Shown piece after piece: positions 25,531 to 35,356 of a stretch of DNA of 64,000 nucleotides; the first letter of the stretch is position 1; every line of letters begins with the position of its first letter. Under the pieces are notes generated by a model. It saw only the letters and a program-made list of their open reading frames with translations. It had not been told where the DNA came from and ran no database searches. Origin of the DNA: Okeania sp. KiyG1 (lineage in GTDB: Bacteria; Cyanobacteriota; Cyanobacteriia; Cyanobacteriales; Microcoleaceae); contig NZ_BLZO01000185.1 in the NCBI RefSeq assembly GCF_014132355.1, positions 1-64,000 of the forward strand. Reading direction: 5' to 3'. Position numbers and translations under genes: made by a program.

Positions 25531-28080
25531 ATGCGCTTGTCTCCGTTTTTAGTGGTAATTTTTGCTGCTTCAACAACTTTTGGAATCTCAAAATCTGCTA
25601 ATGCTCAAATATCGGAAAGTAATACTGATATAGATAGTAATTTTATTTCTATATCTATTAATTCAAGAAAACAATTTAACAAATTTTCTTCTACTAAATC
25701 TTTTTTAGAGTTAGGGTCTTATTTTCCTTCAGAAAAATTATTTGGTAGTATTAATAATTTATCTGATATATCTTGGTCTAAAGAAGCAGTAAAACTAGAT
25801 TTTTATCCTTTATTTAAGGTTGGAGAAATTACAAAATCTGTAATTTTTAGTAAAAGTATACATAGTAAATATAGTTCTATTTATAATCAGGAATTTGTAG
25901 AAATTTTCGCTTTAGACAATTTTGAAGATAAACATATTCCTCAAATAGCTCTAATAAGTAAAAAGGTAGAAATTAAATTAGAGCCAGTCACGAATAAACA
26001 GTTTGATTCTGAGAGTTCTACTTCAGAAATTGTGGAAACTCCGAGGGAAGACTCTGAGGATTTTCAGTTGGCAAAGGGTGGAGAAACAAAATTAGAGCCA
26101 GTTACGAATAAACAGTTTGATTCTGAGAGTTCTACTTCAGAAATTGTGGAAACTCCGAAGGAAAATTCTGAGGATTTTCAGTTGGCAAAGGGTGGAGAAA
26201 CAAAATTAGATCCAGTTACGAATAAACAGTTTGATTCTGAGAGTTATACTTCAGAAATTGTGGAAACTCCGAGGGAAAATTCTCAAAAATTTGAGTTGGC
26301 AAAGGCTGTAGAAACAAAATTAGAGCCAACCATAAATAAACAGTTTAATTCTGAGATTTCTACTTCAGAAATTATCGAAACTCCGAGGGAAGAATCTGAG
26401 GATTTTATGTTGGCAAAGGGTGGAGAAACAAAATTAGATCCAGTTACGAATAAACAGTTTGATTCTGAGAGTTATACTTCAGAAATTGTGGAAACTGCGA
26501 GGGAAAATTCTGAGGATTTTCAGTTGGCAAAGGGTGTCGGAACAAAATTAGAGCCAACCATAAATAAACAGTTTACTCCTGAAATTTCTACTTCAGAAAT
26601 TGTGGAAAATTCGAGGGAAAATTCTGAGGATTTCCAGTTGGCAAAGGGTGGAGAAAGTAAATTAGAGCGAACCATAAATAAACAGTTTACTCCTGAGATT
26701 TCTACTTCAGAAATTGTGGAAAATTCGAGGGAAAATTCTGAGGATTTCCAGTTGGCAAAGGGTGGAGAAAGTAAATTAGAGCCAACCACAAATAAACAGT
26801 TTGATTCTGAGATTTCTACTTCAGAAATTGTGGAAACTGCGAGGGAAAATTCAGAGAATTTCCAGTTGGCAAAAAGTGTCGGAACTAAATTAGAACCAAC
26901 CATAAATAAACAGTTTGATTCTGAAATTTCTACTTCAGAAATTGTTGAAATTTCCAGGGAAGACTCTGAGGATTTTCAGTTGGCAAAGGGTGGAGAAACA
27001 AAATTAGAGCCAACCATAAATAAACAGTTTAATTCTGAAATTTCTACTTCAGAAATTGTGGAAACTCCGAGAGAAAATTCTGAGGATTTCCAGTTGGCAA
27101 AAAGTGTCGGAACTAAATTAGAACCAACCATAAATAAACAGTTTGCTCCTGAGATTTCTACTTCAGAAATTGTCGAAAATCAAAGAGAAAATCCTCAAAA
27201 TTTCGAGTTAGCAAAGGGTGGAGAAACAAAATTAGAGCCAACCATAAATAAACAGTTTGATTCTGAAATTTCTACTTCAGAAATTGTGGAAACTTCGAGG
27301 GAAGACTCTGAGGATTTTCAGTTGGCAAAGGGTGGAGAAACTAAATTAGAACCAACCATCAATAAACAGTTTGATTCTGAGATTTCTACTTCAGAAATTG
27401 TCGAAAATCAAAGGGAAAATCCTCAAAATTTCCAGTTAGCCAAGGGTGGAGAAACTAAATTAGAACCAACCATAAATAAACAGTTTGATTCTGAGATTCC
27501 TACTTCAGAAATTGTCGAAAATCAAAGGGAAAATTCTCAGGATTTTGAATTGGCAAAGGGTGGAGAAACTAAATTAGAACCAACCATAAATAAACAGTTT
27601 GATTCTGAGATTCCTACTTCAGAAATTGTCGAAAATCAAAGGGAAAATTCTCAGGATTTTGAATTGGCAAAGGGTGGAGAAACTAAATCAGAACCAACCA
27701 TCAATAAACAATTTGCTCCTGAGATTTCTACTTCAGGAATTGTTGAAAATCAAAGGGAAAATCCTCAAAAAATAGAGTTAGCAAAGGGTGTAGAAACTAA
27801 ATTAGAACCAACCATCAATAAACAATTTGCTCCTGAAATTTCTACTTCAGAAATTGTGGAAAATCAGAGTGAAAATTCTGAGGATTTCCAATTGGCAAAG
27901 GGTGTAGAAACCAAATTAGAACCAACCATAAATAAACAGTTTAATTCTGAGATTTCTACTTCAGAAATTGTTGAAAATCAAAGGGAAAATCCTCAAAATT
28001 TCCAGTTAGCAAAGGGTGTAGAAACTAAATTAGAACCAACCATAAATAAACAATTTGATTCTGAAATTTCTCAAAAATAA
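25531..28080 (+). CDS. Omp85 N-terminal region with 18 tandem repeats
   Basis: An 849-residue frame with a signal peptide (MRLSPFLVVIFAASTTFG, cleavage after SANAQ near residue 26), a unique stretch to residue 146, then eighteen 38-residue repeats and part of a nineteenth. It stops at 28078-28080, but adding one A to the A5 run 28073-28077 fuses it to the following frame (KINLSNSEITQNK...), which encodes POTRA domains and a barrel but has no signal peptide of its own. The two frames are thus almost certainly one gene of about 1517 codons. The repeat region would sit between signal peptide and POTRA domains in the periplasm, where other cyanobacterial Omp85 proteins carry a shorter Pro-rich segment. 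Confidence 0.8.
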   Translation: MRLSPFLVVIFAASTTFGISKSANAQISESNTDIDSNFISISINSRKQFNKFSSTKSFLELGSYFPSEKLFGSINNLSDISWSKEAVKLDFYPLFKVGEITKSVIFSKSIHSKYSSIYNQEFVEIFALDNFEDKHIPQIALISKKVEIKLEPVTNKQFDSESSTSEIVETPREDSEDFQLAKGGETKLEPVTNKQFDSESSTSEIVETPKENSEDFQLAKGGETKLDPVTNKQFDSESYTSEIVETPRENSQKFELAKAVETKLEPTINKQFNSEISTSEIIETPREESEDFMLAKGGETKLDPVTNKQFDSESYTSEIVETARENSEDFQLAKGVGTKLEPTINKQFTPEISTSEIVENSRENSEDFQLAKGGESKLERTINKQFTPEISTSEIVENSRENSEDFQLAKGGESKLEPTTNKQFDSEISTSEIVETARENSENFQLAKSVGTKLEPTINKQFDSEISTSEIVEISREDSEDFQLAKGGETKLEPTINKQFNSEISTSEIVETPRENSEDFQLAKSVGTKLEPTINKQFAPEISTSEIVENQRENPQNFELAKGGETKLEPTINKQFDSEISTSEIVETSREDSEDFQLAKGGETKLEPTINKQFDSEISTSEIVENQRENPQNFQLAKGGETKLEPTINKQFDSEIPTSEIVENQRENSQDFELAKGGETKLEPTINKQFDSEIPTSEIVENQRENSQDFELAKGGETKSEPTINKQFAPEISTSGIVENQRENPQKIELAKGVETKLEPTINKQFAPEISTSEIVENQSENSEDFQLAKGVETKLEPTINKQFNSEISTSEIVENQRENPQNFQLAKGVETKLEPTINKQFDSEISQK
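25969..28080 (+). repeat. 114-bp coding minisatellite, 18.5 units
   Basis: Eighteen exact-length 114-bp units fill 25969-28020, and a partial unit ends at 28080. The consensus protein block starts ETKLEPTINKQF and ends ENSEDFQLAKGG; variable positions are grouped (DSE/APE/TPE/NSE, ETP/ENQ/ENS). No unit has changed length, and neighbouring units are often most alike, which points to expansion by unequal exchange under selection for frame. Confidence 0.95.
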
Positions 28081-28157
28081 ATTTATCTAATAGTGAAATT
28101 ACTCAAAATAAACAGAAATTAACATCAACATCATCAACATTAGACCCATCAGATAAA

Positions 28158-30080
28158 TTGGCCCAAATGCCATCCCCAGAAGAAGAAGTCCCCGAAGAAC
28201 CAGATAGCGATACCCCACCCTCCGCAATAGAATCAGAAGAATTTACTCTTTCTCAATCACAACAAACAGAACCCTCTACAGGAGAAGCAGAACCCTTAGT
28301 GCTAGTCGCTGAAGTTGTAGTTAGTGGAGTAGACGGAGAACTAGAAGACCAAGTTTACCAAGTCATTACTACTCAAGCTGGACGTACCACAACTCGCTCT
28401 CAACTACAGAGAGACATTAACGCCATATTTGCCACTGGTTTCTTCCGAAACGTGAAAGCATTACCTGAAGATACCCCCCTTGGTGTACGAGTAACTTTTG
28501 AAGTTGAACCCAACCCTGTATTGACCTCTGTAACCATAGAAGGTTCTCAAGTATTGCCTGAAAGTGAAGTAGACAGAATATTCAGCGAGCAATATGGTGA
28601 AACTCTGAACCTGAAAATTTTTGAAGGAGGTGTCGAACAAGTCAACCAATGGTATCAAGATAACGGTTACGTTCTCGGACAAGTTATTGGCGCTCCCCAA
28701 GTTAGTGACGATGGTGCAGTTACTCTGGAAGTTGCAGAAGGAGAAGTTAAAGATATTCAAGTGCGCTTTGTGAGTGCAGAAGGAGAAACAACAGATGAAG
28801 AAGGTAATTTAATTGAGGGTCGTACTCGTGAATATATTATCACCAGAGAAATTCAGCTTCAACCAGGCGATATCTTTCAACGAGAAACAGCAGAAAAAGA
28901 TATTAGGAGAGTGTTTGGTTTAGGAATTTTTGAAGATGTTACGTTGGGTTTGGAACCAGCACCAGACGATCCTAACAAGGCAAATGTGATTGTGAATATT
29001 GTAGAAAAAAGCACAGGTTCTCTAGCATTTGGCGGTGGGGTTAGTTCTGCAAGTGGATTATTTGGTACAGTCAGTTATCAACAACAAAACATTGGTGGTA
29101 ATAATCAGAAATTAGGTGGCGAGTTTCAAGTAGGTGAACGATTATTACTCGCCGATGTTAGCTTTACAGACCCCTGGGTAGGTGGAGATGACCACCGCCT
29201 TTCTTACACAGTTAATGCGTTCAGACGGCGAGCAATATCGGTAATTTTTGATTCTGACGATGAAAACGATCAGCGCGATGTCGATCTGCCGAATGGTGAT
29301 AACCCACGAGTTATTCGTACAGGAGGTGGAGTTAGTTTCACTCGTCCGTTTATTCCTAATCCATTTGTTGAACCGGAGTGGACAGCTTCTTTGGGAATAA
29401 AATATGAACGAGTAGAAATTCAGGATAGTGATGGTGATACTGAACCCAGAGATGAATTAGGTAATAAATTGACTATTGATGATTCTGGGGAAGACGATCT
29501 ACTTACTCTTCAATTTGGTATTATCAACGATCGACGCAATAATCGCCGACAACCTACTTCTGGTAGTTTATTAAGATTTGGTACAGAACAGTCTATTCCT
29601 ATAGGTTCAGCAGAGATCGCATTGAATCGTTTACGAGCTAATTACAGTTTCTATATTCCAGTAGACTTTACTAGCTTCATTGATGGACCTGAAGCTTTGG
29701 CCTTTAACATACAAGGCGGTCATATAATTGGAGATTTACCTCCTTATGAAGCTTTTCCTCTAGGTGGTACTAATACAGTTCGTGGATATGATGAAGGTTC
29801 TGTAGGAGCAGGTCGTACATTTTTGTTGGGAACAGTTGAGTATCGCTTTCCTGTATTTAGATTTCTTGGAGGCGCTTTATTTATTGATGCTGCAACAGTA
29901 TTTGATAGTCAAAGTTCTGTTGTTGGTAATCCTGGAGGTGTGCGGGAGAAACCAGGAGATGGTATAGGTTATGGTGCTGGTATTCGGGTACAATCTCCTC
30001 TCGGTCCAATTAGAATTGATTACGCTATTAATGATGAAGGAGATACTCGTTTCCACTTCGGTATTGGTGAGCGTTTCTAA
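28158..30080 (+). CDS. Omp85/BamA outer-membrane assembly protein
   Basis: The 640 codons from 28158 encode the core of a cyanobacterial Omp85 (BamA/Toc75 relative). After an acidic Pro/Glu-rich linker come three POTRA domains (about residues 45-120, 125-195 and 200-295; LVAEVVVSGVDGELEDQV opens the first) and a 16-strand barrel (about 300-640) with GGGVSSASGLFG at its start, the family motif VRGYDEGSVGAG (lid-loop VRGY) near 540 and the C-terminal strand ending FHFGIGERF, with terminal Phe. It inserts beta-barrel proteins into the outer membrane. The real start is very likely at 25531; the internal ATG is only where the frame opens after a one-base slip. Confidence 0.93.
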   Translation: MAQMPSPEEEVPEEPDSDTPPSAIESEEFTLSQSQQTEPSTGEAEPLVLVAEVVVSGVDGELEDQVYQVITTQAGRTTTRSQLQRDINAIFATGFFRNVKALPEDTPLGVRVTFEVEPNPVLTSVTIEGSQVLPESEVDRIFSEQYGETLNLKIFEGGVEQVNQWYQDNGYVLGQVIGAPQVSDDGAVTLEVAEGEVKDIQVRFVSAEGETTDEEGNLIEGRTREYIITREIQLQPGDIFQRETAEKDIRRVFGLGIFEDVTLGLEPAPDDPNKANVIVNIVEKSTGSLAFGGGVSSASGLFGTVSYQQQNIGGNNQKLGGEFQVGERLLLADVSFTDPWVGGDDHRLSYTVNAFRRRAISVIFDSDDENDQRDVDLPNGDNPRVIRTGGGVSFTRPFIPNPFVEPEWTASLGIKYERVEIQDSDGDTEPRDELGNKLTIDDSGEDDLLTLQFGIINDRRNNRRQPTSGSLLRFGTEQSIPIGSAEIALNRLRANYSFYIPVDFTSFIDGPEALAFNIQGGHIIGDLPPYEAFPLGGTNTVRGYDEGSVGAGRTFLLGTVEYRFPVFRFLGGALFIDAATVFDSQSSVVGNPGGVREKPGDGIGYGAGIRVQSPLGPIRIDYAINDEGDTRFHFGIGERF

Positions 30081-30409
30081 GCTCCCTAATACCATTTCTC
30101 AAAAGCTTTTCTATATTTTGTTGAGCAGGGGAGTAGGGGAGTGGGGGAGTAGGGGAGAAGCAAACATAAGAGTAATTAACATTACCCCCGCGCATCCCCC
30201 ACCCATTGGGTGACTAGAGCAAGCAAATTGACTCTTGTTCCCCCCAAAGTTGGGGGGTTAGGGGGGCAAATTTCAGTATCAAAAAACTTTTAAGATGGGT
30301 AGACCACAGTAGGGACGTTCCATGGAACCATCCCTACAAGGTTTGATGTGTGAAGATGTGGTTCATCAATTTAAAAAGCGTTGTCAGTCAAAATCTCTGT
30401 ATTCTAATG
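30081..30409. repeat. Spacer with octamer array and G/C palindrome
   Basis: No gene. GGGGAGTAGG-type array at 30125-30157, then CCCCCGCGCATCCCCCACCC and GTTCCCCCCAAAGTTGGGGG (30237-30262), a member of the palindrome family also found at 41925. GGGACGTTCCATGGAACC near 30312 is another short palindrome. Confidence 0.6.
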
Positions 30410-30883
30410 TTAATGAAAACCGCTATAAAAACCATCTTTCATGACTAAAATTTTCTCTGCTACATTTTTAGCAACAGGCATTACGGATAACCTATTTCCT
30501 TTCTTAGTAACTAACAATTCATCTGGGCTAAATTCTTGTTTCAAAATAGCCAAAGATATTAACTTAGGAAACTCTTCTACAAATTCCACAGAAACAGTTT
30601 GCCACCGAGGCGTATTAGGGGTAGATTTTGGGTCATAATATTGGCTTTTTTGGTCAAATTGAGTAGGGTCAGCAATACCACTTTCTAATATTTTTACTAA
30701 TCCAATAATACCAGGAGGTACAGTATTAGAATGATAGAAAAATGCTAAATCTCCCTTGGTCATTTGTCGCAAAAAATTCCGAGCTTGATAATTTCTAACT
30801 CCATCCCAGATACAAGTTTTTTCATGTTTCATATCTGAAATGCTGTAAGTTTTTGGTTCAGATTTCATTAGCCAATATTTCAT
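30410..30883 (-). CDS. EVE-domain protein
   Basis: A 157-residue single EVE domain (thymocyte nuclear protein 1 / YTH-like fold). The opening KYWLMKSEPKTYSISDM and GVRNYQARNFLRQMTKGDLAFFYHS are the family hallmarks. EVE domains bind modified bases such as 5-methylcytosine derivatives; many are linked to DNA modification or translation, and the exact role of stand-alone bacterial copies is open. Length is normal and the frame intact. It faces omp85 tail to tail and is probably monocistronic. Confidence 0.9.
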   Translation of the reverse strand: MKYWLMKSEPKTYSISDMKHEKTCIWDGVRNYQARNFLRQMTKGDLAFFYHSNTVPPGIIGLVKILESGIADPTQFDQKSQYYDPKSTPNTPRWQTVSVEFVEEFPKLISLAILKQEFSPDELLVTKKGNRLSVMPVAKNVAEKILVMKDGFYSGFH

Positions 30884-31204
30884 AATTAGGGAGTAGGGAG
30901 TAGGGAGTAGGTTTTAAAGGCATAAGATATTTTAGATTAATGCCTATAATCCTCTACATTCATTGCTGAATAATTATTATTACTTAATAACTGAAATTCA
31001 TCCGAAGTATAGCATTATTTTTTCAAAATATCAAATCACACACCATATGTAGGGGCGAATGGCATTCGCCCTCCTTGTATGTAGAGTCTCTGCGTAAGTC
31101 CTGTATACTAAAAAGTAGACTTTTTCAATTTGTTTAAAATCTAGTCAAAAAAGAGCGATCGCTAACCTTACCTACAATATAAAATATACTTTTTCCGACA
31201 AAAC
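30884..31204. other. Spacer with short dispersed repeats
   Basis: No gene. GGGAGTAGGGAGTAGG lies before the EVE gene start; GTAGGGGCGAATGGCATTCG and CTCTGCGTAAGTCCTG (31050-31104) belong to the GGACTTACGCA family. An AGAGCGATCGCT HIP1 site is at about 31151. Confidence 0.5.
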
Positions 31205-31846
31205 ATGAACAAAACCCAAACCCAACTAACTACAGACACCTGGATAACAGCAACTTGGGAAGAATACATCCAAATTTTTGAAGACCCAAGTTATGAAAAA
31301 GCAAAAGTTTACTACCACAAAGGAAAACTCAGAATAGAAATGTCACCATTAGGAAATGACCACGCTAAAGACCATGCAGTTATTATGGGTGCAATTGTTT
31401 TATTTGCTACGACTAAAAATATTCCCCTGAGTAGTAGAGATAACTGTACCTATCGCAAAACTGGATGTCGAGCAGCTCAACCTGATGCTTCCTATTACAT
31501 TGGGGAAAATGCTGATGTCATTCCTTGGGGAACTTCTTTTATTGAACTGGATATTTATCCACCACCAACTCTAGTTATCGAAGTTGCTAATACTTCCCTC
31601 TCTGATGATAAAGGGGAAAAGCGTTTGCTTTATGAAGCACTTAATGTTGCTGAATATTGGATAGTTGATGTGCAGAAAGTAGAAATTATTGCCTTTGCTG
31701 TTGCTAACAATGGTAGTAGAAAAATTGATCGGTCTCAAGTTTTGCCTGGTTTAGACATTTCTTTATTAAATGAGGCACTTCAGCGCACTCGTCGAACAAA
31801 TGAAACTCAAGTTTATGCTTGGTTATTACAGCAGTTTCAGGTATAG
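31205..31846 (+). CDS. Uma2-family putative endonuclease, copy 1
   Basis: A 213-residue DUF820/Uma2 protein with a PD-(D/E)XK-type fold. Core residues are seen in AAQPDASYYIGENAD, PPPTLVIEVANTSLSDDKGEKRLLYEA (Asp, then Glu-x-Ala/Val, then Lys) and AEYWIVDVQ. Many cyanobacteria have dozens of copies; the family looks like restriction-type nucleases, but no cellular role is proven. It is followed 91 bp later by a near-identical paralogue. Start at MNKTQTQL is supported because the paralogue starts with the same residues. Confidence 0.88.
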   Translation: MNKTQTQLTTDTWITATWEEYIQIFEDPSYEKAKVYYHKGKLRIEMSPLGNDHAKDHAVIMGAIVLFATTKNIPLSSRDNCTYRKTGCRAAQPDASYYIGENADVIPWGTSFIELDIYPPPTLVIEVANTSLSDDKGEKRLLYEALNVAEYWIVDVQKVEIIAFAVANNGSRKIDRSQVLPGLDISLLNEALQRTRRTNETQVYAWLLQQFQV

Positions 31847-31937
31847 ATAGAGAGCAGTGGAGTAGGAATATTGCATGCAAGGTCCCTACAAAGTTATAAT
31901 TATCAAGACTTAGGCAATATACCTTTTCTCACAAAAA

Positions 31938-32579
31938 ATGAACCAAACCCAAACCAAACTACCAACAGACACCTGGATAACAGCAACTTGGTCAGAATAC
32001 ATCCAAACCATTGAAGACCCAAGTTATGAAAAAGCTAAAAGTTACTATCACAATGGAAAATTTAGAATAGAAATGTCACCATTAGGAAATCAACATGGTA
32101 GAGACCATGCAATTATTATGGGTGCAATTGTTTTATTTGCTGCCACTAAAAATATTGCCCTGAATGGTATAGATAACTGTACCTACCGCAAAACAGGATT
32201 TCGAGCAGCTCAACCTGATGCTTCCTATTACATTGGGGAAAATGCTGATGTCGTTCCTTGGGAAACTTCTATTATTAACCTGGATATTTATCCTCCACCA
32301 ACTCTAGTTATCGAAGTTGCAAATACTTCCCTAGCTGATGACATAGGGAAAAAACGTTTGCTTTATGAAGCACTTAATGTTGCTGAATATTGGATAGTTG
32401 ATGTGCAAAATGTAGAAATTATTGCCTTTGCTATTGCTAACGGTGGCAGTAGAAAAATTGATCAGTCTCAAGTTTTGCCAGGTTTAGCCATTTCTTTATT
32501 AGAGGAAGCACTTCAGCGTACTCGTAAAACAAATCAAACTCAAGTTTATACTTGGTTATTACAGCAGTTTCAATCTTAG
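31938..32579 (+). CDS. Uma2-family putative endonuclease, copy 2
   Basis: A 213-residue tandem paralogue of the preceding gene, same length, with roughly 85 percent identical residues by eye, the same PD-(D/E)XK residues (PPPTLVIEVANTSLADD and KKRLLYEA) and the same ends. The duplication includes little flanking DNA: the 91-bp spacer differs from the region upstream of copy 1. Differences are spread along the protein, so the copies are not freshly made. Confidence 0.88.
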   Translation: MNQTQTKLPTDTWITATWSEYIQTIEDPSYEKAKSYYHNGKFRIEMSPLGNQHGRDHAIIMGAIVLFAATKNIALNGIDNCTYRKTGFRAAQPDASYYIGENADVVPWETSIINLDIYPPPTLVIEVANTSLADDIGKKRLLYEALNVAEYWIVDVQNVEIIAFAIANGGSRKIDQSQVLPGLAISLLEEALQRTRKTNQTQVYTWLLQQFQS

Positions 32580-32965
32580 AAGGGAGTAGGGGAGTAGAGG
32601 AGTAGGGGAGTAGGGGGAGTAGGGGAGTAGGGGAGTAGGGGAGTAGGGGAGTAGGGGAGTAGAGATGTTGCATGCAACGTCTCTACAAAGTTACAGCGAA
32701 TTCCACTTTGGTGAGGTACACTCACGCGAGCAAGATGCTCGCACTGAGAACATTTAATTATTAATATCTGTATAGCGCTGTGCGCAGGCAACAGGCAACA
32801 GGCAACAGGAGGAATAAAAAACCGATAGTATAAGACCTTTAGCTATTGGACAGTTCTTGTAATTTGTAAATATACCAGCGCTCATTGCTATATCAATTTG
32901 ATATTAGATTTAATCAGCAAACCCTAATTATTAATTATTAATTATTAATTATTAATTATTAATTA
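32580..32965. repeat. Spacer with octamer array, REP and TTAATTA runs
   Basis: No gene. (GGGGAGTA)n covers 32583-32662, GCATGCAACGTCTCTAC follows, and 32693-32770 is a copy of a dispersed element with GAGGTACACTCACGCGAGCA and AGATGCTCGC (also at 35497, 40020 reversed and 46020). TTATTAATTA repeats stand at about 32927-32970 just behind the ABC transporter stop. Confidence 0.65.
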
Positions 32966-35356
32966 TTAAATAATATCTTTCCGTTTTTGAAACCAAATAG
33001 TAAAACCTAAATAAACCAGTGAATGTAAACATAAAGCTCCCCAACTTATCCCTAGGTTTTCCCAGTTAAGGTTGTAAACATCTGAACCAGAAAATGGTAA
33101 AGGAACGGTACTTCCATCTGGTAATTTAGTTGCTTCTGGCACCATATTATTCACATTTACAAGTGCGCCATAAGCAGCTACAGACCAACGACTTAACATT
33201 AGCCAAGAAAATTTACTGGCTATACCTGTCATTTCAAATAAAACACCAGAAAAAATAATTTGAGGTAGCAATATTAAGGGTAAAGCACTATTAGCTTGAG
33301 AACCATTTTTCACAATTGATGAAATCATTAATCCTAAACTCATACAACTTATTAATGTTAAAAAAGTCGTAATACTAACTCCTATTGGCCATGAGATTAA
33401 ATCTGGCTGTGGATTTTCAAATCCCAATATGACTACTAATACTACTAATAGAGTTTGCAGAATTGCTAATAATCCTAAAACTATTAATTTTGAACTGAGA
33501 TAAGCAAATAATCCTAAATTAACTAATCTTTCCCGAATATAAATAGCTGATTCTTTGACTATTTCTTGCAGGGAACTAGACAGACCAACCCACAAACAAG
33601 CACAGGTAAATACAAATAATACTCGCAAAGCTAAAGGAGCTAAGGTAGGTTCTGGGTCACCAATTAATGGATTTTTATCTCTAACTGCAAATAAAATTAA
33701 ACTAATACCAATAGGAGCAGTAAATAAAGCTAATCCTAAGTTAATGGGGTCGCGAATAATTAATTGAAAATATCGTTGAATTAAAATCAAAAGTTGTTTC
33801 CCAAAAGAAGCAGGTTGTTTTTTGGGAGGTAAATTAGTAGGAGGTTTTAAATTGTCGATACTGAGATGATTGGCAATATAACGTCGATAATATTCTGATT
33901 GACGAAAGTTATTTACCCATTCATTTATATTTTCATCAGTAGTTTCTAGTTCGTTATAAATATCAGCAAAATCACCAGTATTGACAGAGAAAAAAGTCAT
34001 AGCTTCTCTGGAAGAACCAAAGTAACATAAACGCCCTCCTCTACCTAAAAAAACTACTCGATCGCAAATCCTAATATTAGCTGTAGCATGAGTAACTAAA
34101 ATAATTGTTCGTCCTTGATTTGCCAACTTTCTTAATAGTTGCATCATTTTTTTATCTAAACCTGGGTCTAGTCCAGATGTAGGTTCATCTAAGAAAAATA
34201 ATTTGGGATCTGCTAATAATTCCACACCAATACTTACCCTTTTTCTCTGGCCTCCACTTAACCGACTAACTAATACATTTTTCCTCTCTATCATCTCTAT
34301 TTGTTCTAGAGTTTTTTCCACTACTTCTTGAATATCAATATCCGGTGGTAATCGTAATTTTGCCGCATAATTTAACACCTCCAATACAGTTAATTCTCGA
34401 TGAATAATATCATCTTGAGGAACATAACCAATTTGAGTCCGATAGATATTGAAATTATTCCTTAAATCTTCACCATTAATATAAACTTTGCCTTTAGTTG
34501 TAGGGTCTATTCCTAATAATGTTCGCATCAAAGTTGATTTACCAGTGCCACTACCTCCCACCAACGCTACAAACTGCCCAGGTTCGATCGCAAAGGAGAT
34601 ATCATTCAGCAAAACTCGTGTTTTTCCTCGTTGGTCTCTGACTATTCTATATAAGCGATCGGCATCAATACGAATTTGATTTCCAGGGTCAAAAACTTCT
34701 AAGCGATCGCTACGTCGAATTAGAGTAAAAGGTCCTATTTTGACCACTGCTCCTTCAGTCAAAACAATAGACTGTTTAACTCGCACCCCATTGACAAATA
34801 CACCATTGGTACTATAGTCCTGTAAAACGTAATTACCCTGAGCATTAGGTTCAATGGTAGCATGACGACGAGAAACAATGGGAGCATCTAATTCCAGAGT
34901 GGCGTCAGGGTCGCGACCAAGTAAAACCGACCGCTGTTTTAAAGATATTGAACGTGTTTTTGGTAAAGATGCTATGGTTATGGGATTATTAGGATCGAAA
35001 TATTTCAGCAAAATTTGGTTTTGTGGGTCGAGACCAATTTTGATTTCCATACCATTCTCTAGAATATGACCTTCAGATGGAGTGATACGAGTACGGTCTA
35101 GAAATAATCCATTGGTACTTGCTCGATGACCGTCACCATCATAAATATGGTAGCGGTCGTCAATTTTCCGGATAGTGGCGTGGTAACTAGATATGACTAA
35201 CCAAGCTGAAGGTACTACAAGATCCGCATGGAGGCGATCGCGTCCTAATATATGATGGTTTTGTTTAAGTTCAAGAGTAATAATTTGGCCTTGATTATTC
35301 AATTCTATATAGGGATTATTACTTAAAAGGGTGGTTTGCCCTGTTTTATTCGTCAT
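32966..35356 (-). CDS. FHA-FHA ABCG-type exporter
   Basis: A 796-residue half-transporter. Two FHA domains come first: HHILGRDRLHADLVVP (about 35-110) and VLLGRDPDATLELDAP with SRRHATIEP and DYSTNGVFVNG (about 144-212). The ATPase has Walker A GGSGTGKST (267-275), signature LSGGQRKRVS (about 376) and Walker B LFFLDEPTSGLDPG. The C-terminal 270 residues form six membrane helices of the ABC2/ABCG type. FHA domains bind phosphothreonine, so the transporter probably is steered by Ser/Thr kinases such as those at 42129 and 49004. The substrate is unknown; relatives are linked to lipids, glycolipids or signals. It probably acts as a dimer in the cytoplasmic membrane. Confidence 0.92.
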   Translation of the reverse strand: MTNKTGQTTLLSNNPYIELNNQGQIITLELKQNHHILGRDRLHADLVVPSAWLVISSYHATIRKIDDRYHIYDGDGHRASTNGLFLDRTRITPSEGHILENGMEIKIGLDPQNQILLKYFDPNNPITIASLPKTRSISLKQRSVLLGRDPDATLELDAPIVSRRHATIEPNAQGNYVLQDYSTNGVFVNGVRVKQSIVLTEGAVVKIGPFTLIRRSDRLEVFDPGNQIRIDADRLYRIVRDQRGKTRVLLNDISFAIEPGQFVALVGGSGTGKSTLMRTLLGIDPTTKGKVYINGEDLRNNFNIYRTQIGYVPQDDIIHRELTVLEVLNYAAKLRLPPDIDIQEVVEKTLEQIEMIERKNVLVSRLSGGQRKRVSIGVELLADPKLFFLDEPTSGLDPGLDKKMMQLLRKLANQGRTIILVTHATANIRICDRVVFLGRGGRLCYFGSSREAMTFFSVNTGDFADIYNELETTDENINEWVNNFRQSEYYRRYIANHLSIDNLKPPTNLPPKKQPASFGKQLLILIQRYFQLIIRDPINLGLALFTAPIGISLILFAVRDKNPLIGDPEPTLAPLALRVLFVFTCACLWVGLSSSLQEIVKESAIYIRERLVNLGLFAYLSSKLIVLGLLAILQTLLVVLVVILGFENPQPDLISWPIGVSITTFLTLISCMSLGLMISSIVKNGSQANSALPLILLPQIIFSGVLFEMTGIASKFSWLMLSRWSVAAYGALVNVNNMVPEATKLPDGSTVPLPFSGSDVYNLNWENLGISWGALCLHSLVYLGFTIWFQKRKDII

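Noticed and set aside
26520..26903. Minus-strand open frame within the omp85 repeats
   Set aside because: It is the antisense reading of the 114-bp units; repetition keeps the reverse frame open without coding meaning.
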